The position numbers and the translations under genes are program-made. DNA of 12,263 bases from the NCBI GenBank assembly GCA_964394815.1, contig CAYMZC010000074.1, positions 1 through 12,263 of the forward strand. Reading direction: 5' to 3'. The notes beneath the pieces were generated by a model. That model was not told where the DNA came from. It saw only the letters and a list, made by a program, of their open reading frames with translations, and ran no database searches. Shown piece after piece: positions 6,627 through 12,263 of the stretch; the first letter of the stretch is position 1, and every line of letters begins with the position of its first letter. Source of the DNA: Sandaracinobacteroides sp964394815 (GTDB taxonomy: Bacteria > Pseudomonadota > Alphaproteobacteria > Sphingomonadales > Sphingomonadaceae).

Positions 6627-7678
6627 AGCAGCGCCAGAATGGCGTCACCCATGGCCGCCGTGCCGAGCGTTCCGCCCAGATCGCGTGTGCGGGCGCCCGC
6701 GTCGAGCGCAGCCTCGACCGCGCGCTCGACCCTGTCGGCGGCATCCGCCGCGCCAAGCGAGTGGCGCAACGCCATGGCAAGGCTGAGGATGGACGCGCAA
6801 GGGTTGGCCGCGCCCTGCCCGGCGATGTCGGGGGCGGACCCATGGATTGGCTCGTAAAGGCCGGGCCTGCCGGCATCGCCCAGGGCGGCGGACGGCAGCA
6901 TGCCAAGCGAGCCGGTGGACATGGCGGCGAGATCGGACAGCAGATCCCCGAAGAGATTGTCGGTAAGGATCACATCGAACTGAAGCGGGGCCTTCACCAG
7001 CTGCATGGCGCAATTGTCGGCATACATGTGGCTCAGGGCAATGTCGGGATAGGCCTCGTCGCGCAGCGTCTGCACTTCCTCGCGCCAGAGAACGCCCGAT
7101 TCCATGACATTGGCCTTCTCGACCGAGCAGACCTTGCCCGTGCGCCCGCGCGCCAGCTCGAAGGCCACCCGCGCGACACGACGGATTTCCGATGTGGTGT
7201 AGCTCTGGGTGTTGAAACCGCGGCGCTGGCCATCGGGCAGCATCTCGATTCCGCGCGGCTCGCCGAAATACACCCCGCCAACCAGTTCGCGCACGAACAG
7301 GATGTCGAGGCCCTCGACCAGCTCGCGCTTCAGGCTGGAGGCGTCCGCCAGCGCCGCGAAGCAGCGCGCGGGGCGCAGATTGGCATAGACGTCCATCCGG
7401 GCGCGCAGCTTCAGAAGCCCGGCTTCCGGCCTGCGGTCATAGGCGACATCGGCCCATTTCGGCCCGCCAACGGCGCCCATCAGCACGGCATCGCTTGCAA
7501 GGGCCTCTTCGAGCACCGAATCGGTCAGGGGCACGCCGTGGGCATCGATCGAGGCGCCGCCGAAGGCCGCCTCGGCGATTTCGAGGCCCGGCAAGGCAAG
7601 CGCATCGAGGATGCGGCGGCTTTCGGCCGAGACTTCCGGGCCGATGCCATCGCCGGGCAGGAGAAGCAGACGGGGCAT
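6623..7678 (-). CDS. leuB: 3-isopropylmalate dehydrogenase
   Basis: LeuB oxidises and decarboxylates 3-isopropylmalate to 2-oxoisocaproate with NAD+, the third specific step of leucine synthesis, in the cytoplasm and as a dimer. The 351-residue length is normal. Marks are LLPGDGIGPEV (6-16), GAVGGPKW, the arginine-containing substrate segment LKLRARMDVYANLRPAR, YTTSEIRRVAR, DNLFGDLLSDLA with the metal-binding aspartates, and GSAPDIAGQGAANP, the nucleotide-binding region. Its ATG shares one base with the leuD stop (TGATG), and its own stop overlaps the DUF502 GTG by four bases. All three are therefore likely made from one mRNA with coupled translation. Confidence 0.97.
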   Translation of the reverse strand: MPRLLLLPGDGIGPEVSAESRRILDALALPGLEIAEAAFGGASIDAHGVPLTDSVLEEALASDAVLMGAVGGPKWADVAYDRRPEAGLLKLRARMDVYANLRPARCFAALADASSLKRELVEGLDILFVRELVGGVYFGEPRGIEMLPDGQRRGFNTQSYTTSEIRRVARVAFELARGRTGKVCSVEKANVMESGVLWREEVQTLRDEAYPDIALSHMYADNCAMQLVKAPLQFDVILTDNLFGDLLSDLAAMSTGSLGMLPSAALGDAGRPGLYEPIHGSAPDIAGQGAANPCASILSLAMALRHSLGAADAADRVERAVEAALDAGARTRDLGGTLGTAAMGDAILALL

Positions 7679-8289
7679 CAGGCGGCCTCCTGCCGGCGGG
7701 CAGCGCCCGCAACCCAGGGCCGCTCGGCCGCCAGCCGGGCTTCATGGGTCGTGATCTGGTCCGCCATGGCCAGCGTCAGGCCGATTTCGTCCAGGCCGTT
7801 CATCAGGCAATGTTTGCGGAACGGGTCGATCGGGAATTCGAACCTGTCCTGATAGGGGGTGGTCACCACCTGGGATTCGAGATCGACGGTGATCGGCTGG
7901 CCTTCGGCGGCCACCGCCATCAGCCGGTCCACCTGCGCCTGCGGCAGCGCCACGAGCAGCAGGCCGTTCTTGAAGCTGTTGCCCGAAAAGATGTCGGCAA
8001 AGCTTGGCGCGATCACGGCGCGGAAGCCCATGTCCATCAGCGCCCAGGGGGCATGCTCACGGCTGGAACCGCAGCCGAAATTGTCCCCGGCGATCAGGAT
8101 CGGCGCGCCCTTGTTCTCGGGCTTGTCGAAGACATTCTCCGGGTCTTCGCGCAGGTTTGCGAAGGCGCCCTTGCCCAGCCCCACGCGGGTCACGGCCTTC
8201 AGGAAGCGCGCCGGGATGATGACATCGGTGTCGACATTGGCGGCGCCGAAGGGAACGGCACGGCCGGCGATGGTGTTGACAGGTTCCAT
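7678..8289 (-). CDS. leuD: 3-isopropylmalate dehydratase small subunit
   Basis: LeuD pairs with LeuC to isomerise 2-isopropylmalate to 3-isopropylmalate. The small subunit carries the swivelling substrate-recognition domain, and the 4Fe-4S cluster sits in LeuC. The protein has 203 residues, typical for the family. Marks are NVDTDVIIPARFLK near residues 17-30, GDNFGCGSSREHAPWAL and the FADIFSGNSFKNGLL segment. The frame is open upstream to 8442, but the sequence before MEPVNTIAGRAVPFG does not resemble LeuD and runs into the DUF885 gene, so ATG 8289 is the start. No strong Shine-Dalgarno is visible. leuC, its obligate partner, is not in this window. The preceding gene is the DUF885 peptidase, 55 bases away. 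Confidence 0.96.
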   Translation of the reverse strand: MEPVNTIAGRAVPFGAANVDTDVIIPARFLKAVTRVGLGKGAFANLREDPENVFDKPENKGAPILIAGDNFGCGSSREHAPWALMDMGFRAVIAPSFADIFSGNSFKNGLLLVALPQAQVDRLMAVAAEGQPITVDLESQVVTTPYQDRFEFPIDPFRKHCLMNGLDEIGLTLAMADQITTHEARLAAERPWVAGAARRQEAA

Positions 8290-8344
8290 GGCCAAGACCC
8301 GTAGTGAAGTTTTGGCGGCTGGAAAAGGGCCGGCATGCCCCGCC

Positions 8345-10087
8345 TCAGCTCGGTGCCTGATGCGTGATCCAGTCGCGCACCCGTTGTTCCAGCAGGTCGA
8401 GAGGAAGCGGGCCGGCTTCGAGCACCATGTCGTGGAAGGCACGCAGATCGAAGGCCGTGCCGAGCCTGCGCTCCGCGTCAGCCCGCAGCTCCCGGATCTT
8501 CAGCTCGCCGATCTTGTAGCCAAGGGCCTGCCCCGGCCAGGCGATGTAGCGGTTCACTTCCGCCTCGACATTGGCCCGGCTGAGCGCCGTATTGTCGAGC
8601 ATATAGGCAATCGCTCTGTCGCGGCTCCAGCCCTTCCAGTGCATGCCGGTATCGACGACAAGCCGCGTCGCGCGCCACATTTCGTAGGACAGGCGCCCCA
8701 TGTCGCGCGCGGGGGTGTCATACATGCCCATTTCGATCCCCAGCCGCTCGGCATAAAGGCCCCAGCCCTCGACGAAGGCGGTGAAGAAGGCGGCGTGGCG
8801 ACGGAAGGGCGGCAGGTCGAGTTCCTGGGCCAGCGCGATCTGGTGGTGATGGCCCGGCACGGCTTCGTGGATGGTGAGCGCCGGAAGCTCGAACAGCGGC
8901 CGCTCGTTCAGCTTGGAGGTGTTCACATAATAGGTGCCGGCCGTGCCCGTGGCTGCCGAACCGGGCATGTAATAGGCCGTCGTCGTGCCGGGCGCGATGT
9001 CGGCCGGAATGTCCCGCAGCGTATAGGGCAGGCGCGGCAGCCGGCCGAACAGGCGCGGCATCCAGCCATCGGCGATCTTGGCCTGCCGGCTGGCGGCGGC
9101 CATCAGTTCCTCAGGCGTTTTTGCATAATATGCAGGGTCCGTCCGCAGATGGGCGACATAGGCCTCGCGGCTGTCGAAGCCCGCCTGTTTCGCAACCGTC
9201 TCCATCTCGGCCCGGATGCGCGCGACTTCGTCCAGGCCGATGGCATGGACCTGATCGGGCGTCAGGCTGGTCGTCGTTTCCTGCGCCACGCGCCAGACAT
9301 AATAATCCCGCCCCTCGGGCCGGGCCGAAACGCCCACCGCCTTGGCGCAGACAGGCAGATAGTCCTTCGCGAGGAAATCGGCGAAGCGGATATAGGCCGG
9401 GTTCACCTTCGTCTCGACAAGGGCGCCGGCGCGCGCCTTCAGCGCCACCCAGTCGGCCTCGGCTATACTGGCCGGGCGGCTGGCATAGGGCGCCATGAAA
9501 CGCGACGTGGCGACCGGCTCGGCCAGCTGGCGCACGCCCGGTTCCAGCCCGTCCAGCACGGCGCAGGGCAGCACCTGTCCGGCGCTGATGGCAAAGCGGG
9601 TGGTGGCGATGGCCTGCTCCATCTGGGCCGGAAAGGCTTCGAGCCGGGACAGATAGTTTTCATGATCGGCGCGGGTGAAGAAGGGAAGCTGGAGCGGCAG
9701 GCTGGAGAACCAGCTGTGGAAACCTTCGCGGTTGGTGAAGAGCATGGCGCGCGCGGCAAAGCGGTTGCCATCCATCTGCCGGGCAAGAACCCGGTCCAGA
9801 ATGTCGGCCGAAACCCGGTCTTCGGCCGAGAGCGTGTCTTTCGGAATCGCGGCGAGGCGCTTGCGAAAATCCGCCGCGCGGGCGGTGGCCCGGTCCATCG
9901 CCGCCAGCGACAGGTCATCGAGCCTGTCGTCGTGCCCCCGCTCCCCCACGAGGGTTGCGCTTACAGGGTTTTCGGAAAGCCACCAGGCCCAGTGATCATC
10001 CAGAAGCGCGCGAAAGTCGTCAGCCGGGGCGGCCTGGGCAACCCCGGCGGCCAGAAGCATAAATCCCGCAGCAGCTGCCCTGAGCAT
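8345..10087 (-). CDS. DUF885 (COG4805) family putative zinc metallopeptidase, exported
   Basis: This protein has 580 residues from ATG 10087. A hydrophobic signal peptide ends near AGVAQA-APADD, so the protein is probably periplasmic. The family core follows: LDDHWAWWLSENP near the N-terminus, GRDYYVWRVAQETTTSLTPD in the middle, and the putative zinc site HEAVPGHHH (residues 407-415, codons down from 8869), with FVEGWGLYAERLG after it. Members are thought to be zinc peptidases, but the substrate is unknown. An alternative ATG at 10108 adds seven residues (MQGKGKR). It has no purine-rich stretch before it and sits in a small hairpin loop, while AAGGG lies 8 bases before 10087, which I prefer. 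Downstream is leuD after 55 bases containing only a weak hairpin with a TTTT tail, so co-transcription with leuDB is possible but not certain. Confidence 0.88.
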   Translation of the reverse strand: MLRAAAAGFMLLAAGVAQAAPADDFRALLDDHWAWWLSENPVSATLVGERGHDDRLDDLSLAAMDRATARAADFRKRLAAIPKDTLSAEDRVSADILDRVLARQMDGNRFAARAMLFTNREGFHSWFSSLPLQLPFFTRADHENYLSRLEAFPAQMEQAIATTRFAISAGQVLPCAVLDGLEPGVRQLAEPVATSRFMAPYASRPASIAEADWVALKARAGALVETKVNPAYIRFADFLAKDYLPVCAKAVGVSARPEGRDYYVWRVAQETTTSLTPDQVHAIGLDEVARIRAEMETVAKQAGFDSREAYVAHLRTDPAYYAKTPEELMAAASRQAKIADGWMPRLFGRLPRLPYTLRDIPADIAPGTTTAYYMPGSAATGTAGTYYVNTSKLNERPLFELPALTIHEAVPGHHHQIALAQELDLPPFRRHAAFFTAFVEGWGLYAERLGIEMGMYDTPARDMGRLSYEMWRATRLVVDTGMHWKGWSRDRAIAYMLDNTALSRANVEAEVNRYIAWPGQALGYKIGELKIRELRADAERRLGTAFDLRAFHDMVLEAGPLPLDLLEQRVRDWITHQAPS

Positions 10088-10118
10088 TCTCTTACCCTTT
10101 CCCTGCATGGAACAGGGA

Positions 10119-10155
10119 ATAGGCCGGGCGGGCGGGCCTGTGAAGCGCGGCCTAT
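10119..10155 (-). repeat. 8-bp inverted repeat between hsp20 and the DUF885 gene
   Basis: The arms 10119-10126 and 10148-10155 (ATAGGCCG/CGGCCTAT) are perfect complements around a 21-base GC-rich loop. The site is in the 84-105-base gap after the hsp20 stop and before the DUF885 start. It could end the hsp20 transcript or lie in the DUF885 promoter region. A second short GC hairpin (10175-10187) is nearer the hsp20 stop. Neither has a T-run. Confidence 0.35.
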
Positions 10156-10192
10156 CAGGAAGACCGGATCACCCGGGCGCCCCGCCCTTCTG

Positions 10193-10693
10193 TCAGGCCT
10201 TCTTCACCTCGATCTTGCGGCCGCCATTGCCCTGTGCCGCCGCACGCGGAATGCTCACCTTCAGCACACCATTGTCGAACCGGGCTTCCACCTTGTCCTC
10301 CTCTGCCTTGAAGGGAAGCTGGAAGCGGCGCAGATAGCTGCCGCGACTGCGCTCGACGAGATGATATTTCCGCTTCTCGTCATCTTGCGTGCGCTCGGCG
10401 GAATGTTCGGCCCTGAGCGTCAGCACACCATCCTCGATTTCGACATGGATGTCCTTCTCGGCGATTCCGGGAAGTTCGGCGGTCAGTTCAAGCCCGCTTT
10501 CGGTCTCGGCAATATCCACGCGCGGGCTGAGAAAGCCGTTGCCGGCCGAAAAGGCAGGCGGTAGCTGCCAGCTGCGGCCATAATCCTCGAACATCCTGTC
10601 CATCTCGCGCCGGAGCATCGAGAAGGGATCGGAGCCGGTCGTCTGCTCGACATGGCCGGTGCGGAACGGAATGAGGGAACGAAAATCCATCAT
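10193..10693 (-). CDS. Hsp20/alpha-crystallin small heat-shock protein
   Basis: This ATP-independent holdase of 166 residues binds unfolding proteins in the cytoplasm as large oligomers. It has a short N-terminal arm with FSMLRREMDRMFEDY (24-38). The alpha-crystallin domain covers about 55-150, with PRVDIAETESGLEL, AELPGIAEKDIHVEI and the family motif FDNGVLKVSIPR (139-150). A C-terminal extension holds IEV (161-163), the I-x-I/V anchor used in oligomer assembly. The longest frame begins at a GTG (10708) that overlaps the Shine-Dalgarno. AGGAG at 10699-10703 instead points to ATG 10693 (5-base spacing) or ATG 10690 (8-base spacing). Regulation looks dual: an RpoH-type promoter at 10798-10825 and a leader hairpin that hides the Shine-Dalgarno (10694-10731). 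The gene is separated from ppa upstream by a hairpin terminator. Confidence 0.96.
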   Translation of the reverse strand: MMDFRSLIPFRTGHVEQTTGSDPFSMLRREMDRMFEDYGRSWQLPPAFSAGNGFLSPRVDIAETESGLELTAELPGIAEKDIHVEIEDGVLTLRAEHSAERTQDDEKRKYHLVERSRGSYLRRFQLPFKAEEDKVEARFDNGVLKVSIPRAAAQGNGGRKIEVKKA

Positions 10694-10790
10694 CTTGTCT
10701 CCTGTCACATCGGCGCGACCGAGGAGGCAAGGCCGAGCAGGCGCGCCACCAGCCCGGCAGCCATGACAGCCAGAGCCATGGCCTGCCGCA
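10694..10790 (-). promoter_or_regulatory. Structured hsp20 leader, candidate ROSE-like RNA thermometer
   Basis: Directly before the ATG at 10693, minus-strand AGGAGACAAG (10703 to 10694, containing the Shine-Dalgarno) pairs with CTTGCCTCCT (10731 to 10722). Nine of ten positions match, with one C-A mismatch at 10727/10698. A small inner stem, TCGG/CCGA (10719-10722 with 10710-10713), can stack above it. The 5' half of the leader folds separately: 10777-10787 pairs with 10756-10765 over ten base pairs with one bulged G and an 11-base loop. A long, multi-hairpin leader whose last, imperfect hairpin masks the ribosome site of a small heat-shock gene is the layout of ROSE thermometers, known in alphaproteobacterial hsp20 genes. 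The anti-Shine-Dalgarno strand contains TTGCC, close to but not identical with the ROSE U(U/C)GCU motif. Confidence 0.6.
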
Positions 10791-10797
10791 CATCAAG

Positions 10798-10825
10798 AAA
10801 TGGGATATTGGCAGATGCCGTCAAG
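10798..10825 (-). promoter_or_regulatory. RpoH (sigma-32) type heat-shock promoter of hsp20
   Basis: On the minus strand CTTGAC (10820-10825) is followed, after a spacer typical for RpoH, by TCCCATTT (10798-10805). This closely matches the sigma-32 pattern CTTGAA with CCCCATnT. A start around 10790 gives a leader of roughly 97 nt before the hsp20 ATG. Confidence 0.7.
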
Positions 10826-10888
10826 AGGATTGCGCGGGAAATGGGAAACGCCCCGCCCCCGATGGGGAGCAGGGTTTACCGTTCCAAG

Positions 10889-10911
10889 GGCAGGCCCCGA
10901 AGGGCGCTGCC
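10889..10911 (-). terminator. UUCG hairpin terminator after ppa
   Basis: The hairpin lies two bases after the ppa stop codon on the minus strand. It has nine base pairs with one bulged C, closed by a very stable C(UUCG)G tetraloop. There is no T-run, so termination may be partial or factor-assisted. It separates ppa from hsp20. Confidence 0.6.
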
Positions 10912-10913
10912 GG

Positions 10914-11453
10914 TCAGGCCGTCTTGGCGGCCTTTGCGCGCTCGATTGCCGCCGCGACCATTTCTTCCGCACCCGTCACATCGACAAGACGCGAAATCTT
11001 GGCCCACTTGCCCTTTTCCAGATCCTTGTAGTGCTGGAAGAAGTGGCCGATCTGCTCGATCAGGACAGTGGGAAGATCGGTGTAGTTGCGCACATTGGTG
11101 TAGAAGGGGTGGAGCTTGTCCACCGGCACGGCGATGATCTTCTCGTCCCCGCCGCTTTCATCTTCCATCATCAGCGCGCCGATGGGCCGGCAGCGGATGA
11201 CGGAGCCGGGCACGACGGCATGCGGACCCACCACGATCACATCGCACGGGTCACCGTCATCGGACAGGGTGTGCGGGATGAAACCATAGTTTCCGGGATA
11301 GAACATGGCCGTGTGCAGGAAGCGGTCGACGAACATCGCGCCCGATTCCTTGTCCAGTTCATATTTCACGGGAACGCCGCCCATCGGAATCTCGATGATG
11401 GCGTAAACGTCCTTGGGCGGGTTTTCCCCGATCGGGATCTTGTTGATATCCAT
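10914..11453 (-). CDS. ppa: Inorganic pyrophosphatase, family I
   Basis: This enzyme hydrolyses pyrophosphate to two phosphates with Mg2+ in the cytoplasm, pulling biosynthetic reactions forward. The 179-residue length fits bacterial family I enzymes. The signature DGDPCDV (66-72) supplies metal-binding aspartates. Other active-site residues at the expected places are Glu21, Lys30, Glu32, Arg44, Tyr56, Asp98, Asp103 and Lys105. The frame is open upstream to 11537, but the extra 28 residues are not part of the family, and GAGAGGGG a few bases before ATG 11453 supports MDINKIPIG as the start. The 189-base gap to the TonB receptor gene holds that gene's terminator and no promoter that I can call with confidence. 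Confidence 0.97.
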   Translation of the reverse strand: MDINKIPIGENPPKDVYAIIEIPMGGVPVKYELDKESGAMFVDRFLHTAMFYPGNYGFIPHTLSDDGDPCDVIVVGPHAVVPGSVIRCRPIGALMMEDESGGDEKIIAVPVDKLHPFYTNVRNYTDLPTVLIEQIGHFFQHYKDLEKGKWAKISRLVDVTGAEEMVAAAIERAKAAKTA

Positions 11454-11576
11454 GGCGCGGCCCCTCTCGCTGCAAGGGCGCTCCGGGTCAAGCCCCGCGA
11501 GCCCTCTTTGAAGTATTGAGCTTGCCGCGAATGGCAAACGGCCCCGCCAGTGCGGCGGGCGCCTTGCAACCAGAAG

Positions 11577-11606
11577 AAAGGGCCGGGAGGATCCCCCCGG
11601 CCCCTT
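11577..11606 (-). terminator. Rho-independent terminator of the TonB-dependent receptor gene
   Basis: The arms 11596-11606 and 11577-11587 form an 11-bp stem on the minus strand (eight G-C pairs, one G-T wobble and two A-T pairs) around an 8-base loop. A T-rich tail (TTTCTTCT) follows. It lies about 36 bases after the stop codon and is the most canonical terminator in the window. A further GC hairpin (11541-11560) follows, without a T tail. Confidence 0.75.
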
Positions 11607-11642
11607 GAAGCTGGCAGGGCAGAAACCCCGCGACAGCCTGGT

Positions 11643-12263
11643 TCAGAAGCGGACGCGGCCGGTGATTCCGAACATGCGCGGTTCGCCCGGAAAGGTGACG
11701 AACAAGGCATTGGTGTTGTTCTGAAGGCCGCTTGCAACGCCCCGGAATGTGCCCGAGCCCTGCAGCGGCATGTCCGCGCCGATCTGGAAATACTGCTTGT
11801 TGAAAAGGTTCTGGCCCCACAGCTCGACCGACCAGCGGCGATCCGGGCCGGCGATGCCGATGCGGCCGTTCACGATCACATAGGCATCCTGGATCTTCTC
11901 GATATCGAGGTCGGAGCCGGTGTTGGTATCCGACTGGAAGCGATAATCGACATAGACAAGGCCCTTGAGGCCGCTATCCCCGATATCCGGAGTCCAGGAG
12001 GCGGAACCGGACATCACGAACTCCGGCGCGTTCGACATGCGGCGGCCCGGAAGCTGGAAGAGGGTCGGCGCCAGCGGACGGCCCTGTGTGCCCACCAGAT
12101 TCTTGGCGAAGCGCGTATCCGTGTAGGTCAGGCCCTGGGTGAAGGACAGATTGCGGATGGGCGAAGCCGACAGTTCAAGCTCCACCCCCTTCGAAGACAC
12201 GCCGGGCTTCAGCCGGTCCGGGGCGCAGGCGCCGGTCAGCGCCGAGCCATCCGAATCCGCACC
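11643..12263 (-). CDS. TonB-dependent outer-membrane receptor, C-terminal part only
   Basis: The frame is open to the window edge at 12263, so the N-terminal signal peptide, plug domain and most of the barrel are outside. About 206 residues are seen. They show alternating aromatic/polar beta-strand patterns typical of the last strands of a 22-stranded barrel: GVELELSASPI, SFTQGLTYTDTRF, SGSASWTPDIGD, GLVYVDYRFQSDTN, VNGRIGIAGPDRRWSVELWGQNLFNKQYF and the terminal PRMFGITGRVRF. The last residue is Phe, as in the outer-membrane assembly signal. NLFNKQYF is a common motif near the end of these receptors. They import siderophores, cobalamin or other large nutrients using TonB energy; the ligand cannot be told from this part. 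A GTG at 12200 is internal and not the start. One cysteine lies in a likely outer loop near the cut end. Confidence 0.9.
   Translation of the reverse strand, partial: GADSDGSALTGACAPDRLKPGVSSKGVELELSASPIRNLSFTQGLTYTDTRFAKNLVGTQGRPLAPTLFQLPGRRMSNAPEFVMSGSASWTPDIGDSGLKGLVYVDYRFQSDTNTGSDLDIEKIQDAYVIVNGRIGIAGPDRRWSVELWGQNLFNKQYFQIGADMPLQGSGTFRGVASGLQNNTNALFVTFPGEPRMFGITGRVRF

Noticed and set aside
6761..7852. A 363-codon open frame on the + strand opposite leuB and leuD.
   Set aside because: leuB and leuD are certain on the other strand; this frame mirrors them and has no independent start signal.
7859..10564. A very long open frame (about 900 codons) on the + strand, antisense to leuD, the DUF885 gene and hsp20.
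   Set aside because: It lies opposite three well-supported genes. GC-rich coding DNA often leaves an antisense frame free of stops, and its translation is Arg/Gly/His-rich with no recognisable domain.
10488..10796. A 102-codon minus-strand frame starting MMCGRPWLW, overlapping the hsp20 start.
   Set aside because: It is out of frame with hsp20, overlaps its N-terminal region and has no family features; the leader structure explains this sequence better.
11454..11545. A possible ppa promoter (TTGCCA followed by AATACT on the minus strand).
   Set aside because: The spacer is only about 14 bases, too short for a sigma-70 promoter, and no better pair was found.
1..12263. Mobile elements, CRISPR arrays, phage genes or a defence or biosynthetic cluster.
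   Set aside because: I found no transposase or integrase, no regularly spaced repeats and no defence-type domains; nearly all DNA is accounted for by housekeeping-like genes.

Overview
This GC-rich window reads as ordinary chromosome of an alphaproteobacterium. A member of the Sphingomonadales or a close relative is my best guess. The guess rests on the gene set (M3 and DUF885 peptidases, an ABA4-like DUF4281 membrane protein, a TonB-dependent receptor, leuD-leuB) and on the heat-shock promoter style; no rRNA or other marker gene is present to confirm it. I see no insertion sequence, phage gene, CRISPR array or plasmid function.

Layout. Positions 1-2349 (+): the 3' part of an M3 zinc oligopeptidase whose start lies upstream of the window, then a strong hairpin, then a small lipoprotein gene closed by a second, nearly perfect palindrome. 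Positions 2437-4021 (-): a RidA-family gene overlapping a class I/II PLP aminotransferase. Positions 4073-4513 (+): a small four-helix ABA4-like membrane protein, divergent from ridA and convergent with a crotonase-family gene (4533-5399, -). Positions 5480-5745 (-): tRNA-Gly(CCC) and tRNA-Val(GAC), each with its own plausible sigma-70 promoter. Positions 5823-10087 (-): a tightly packed gene string transcribed as DUF885 peptidase, leuD, leuB, DUF502 membrane protein. The last three genes overlap by 1 and 4 bases. leuC is not in the window. Positions 10193-10825 (-): an Hsp20 small heat-shock gene with a sigma-32-like promoter and a structured leader. Positions 10914-11453 (-): inorganic pyrophosphatase. 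Positions 11643-12263 (-): the C-terminal part of a TonB-dependent receptor, cut by the window end.

Working together. leuD and leuB supply the isomerase small subunit and the dehydrogenase of leucine synthesis. The RidA-aminotransferase pair looks like a coupled amino-acid metabolism unit, but this RidA lacks the canonical catalytic arginine. The crotonase has lost both classical hydratase glutamates.

The most interesting object is the hsp20 leader. An RpoH-type promoter starts a transcript of roughly 97 nt whose last hairpin pairs the Shine-Dalgarno with an upstream CU-rich strand, with a single C-A mismatch. This is the layout of a ROSE-like RNA thermometer. I did not find a wholly new multi-gene system here.
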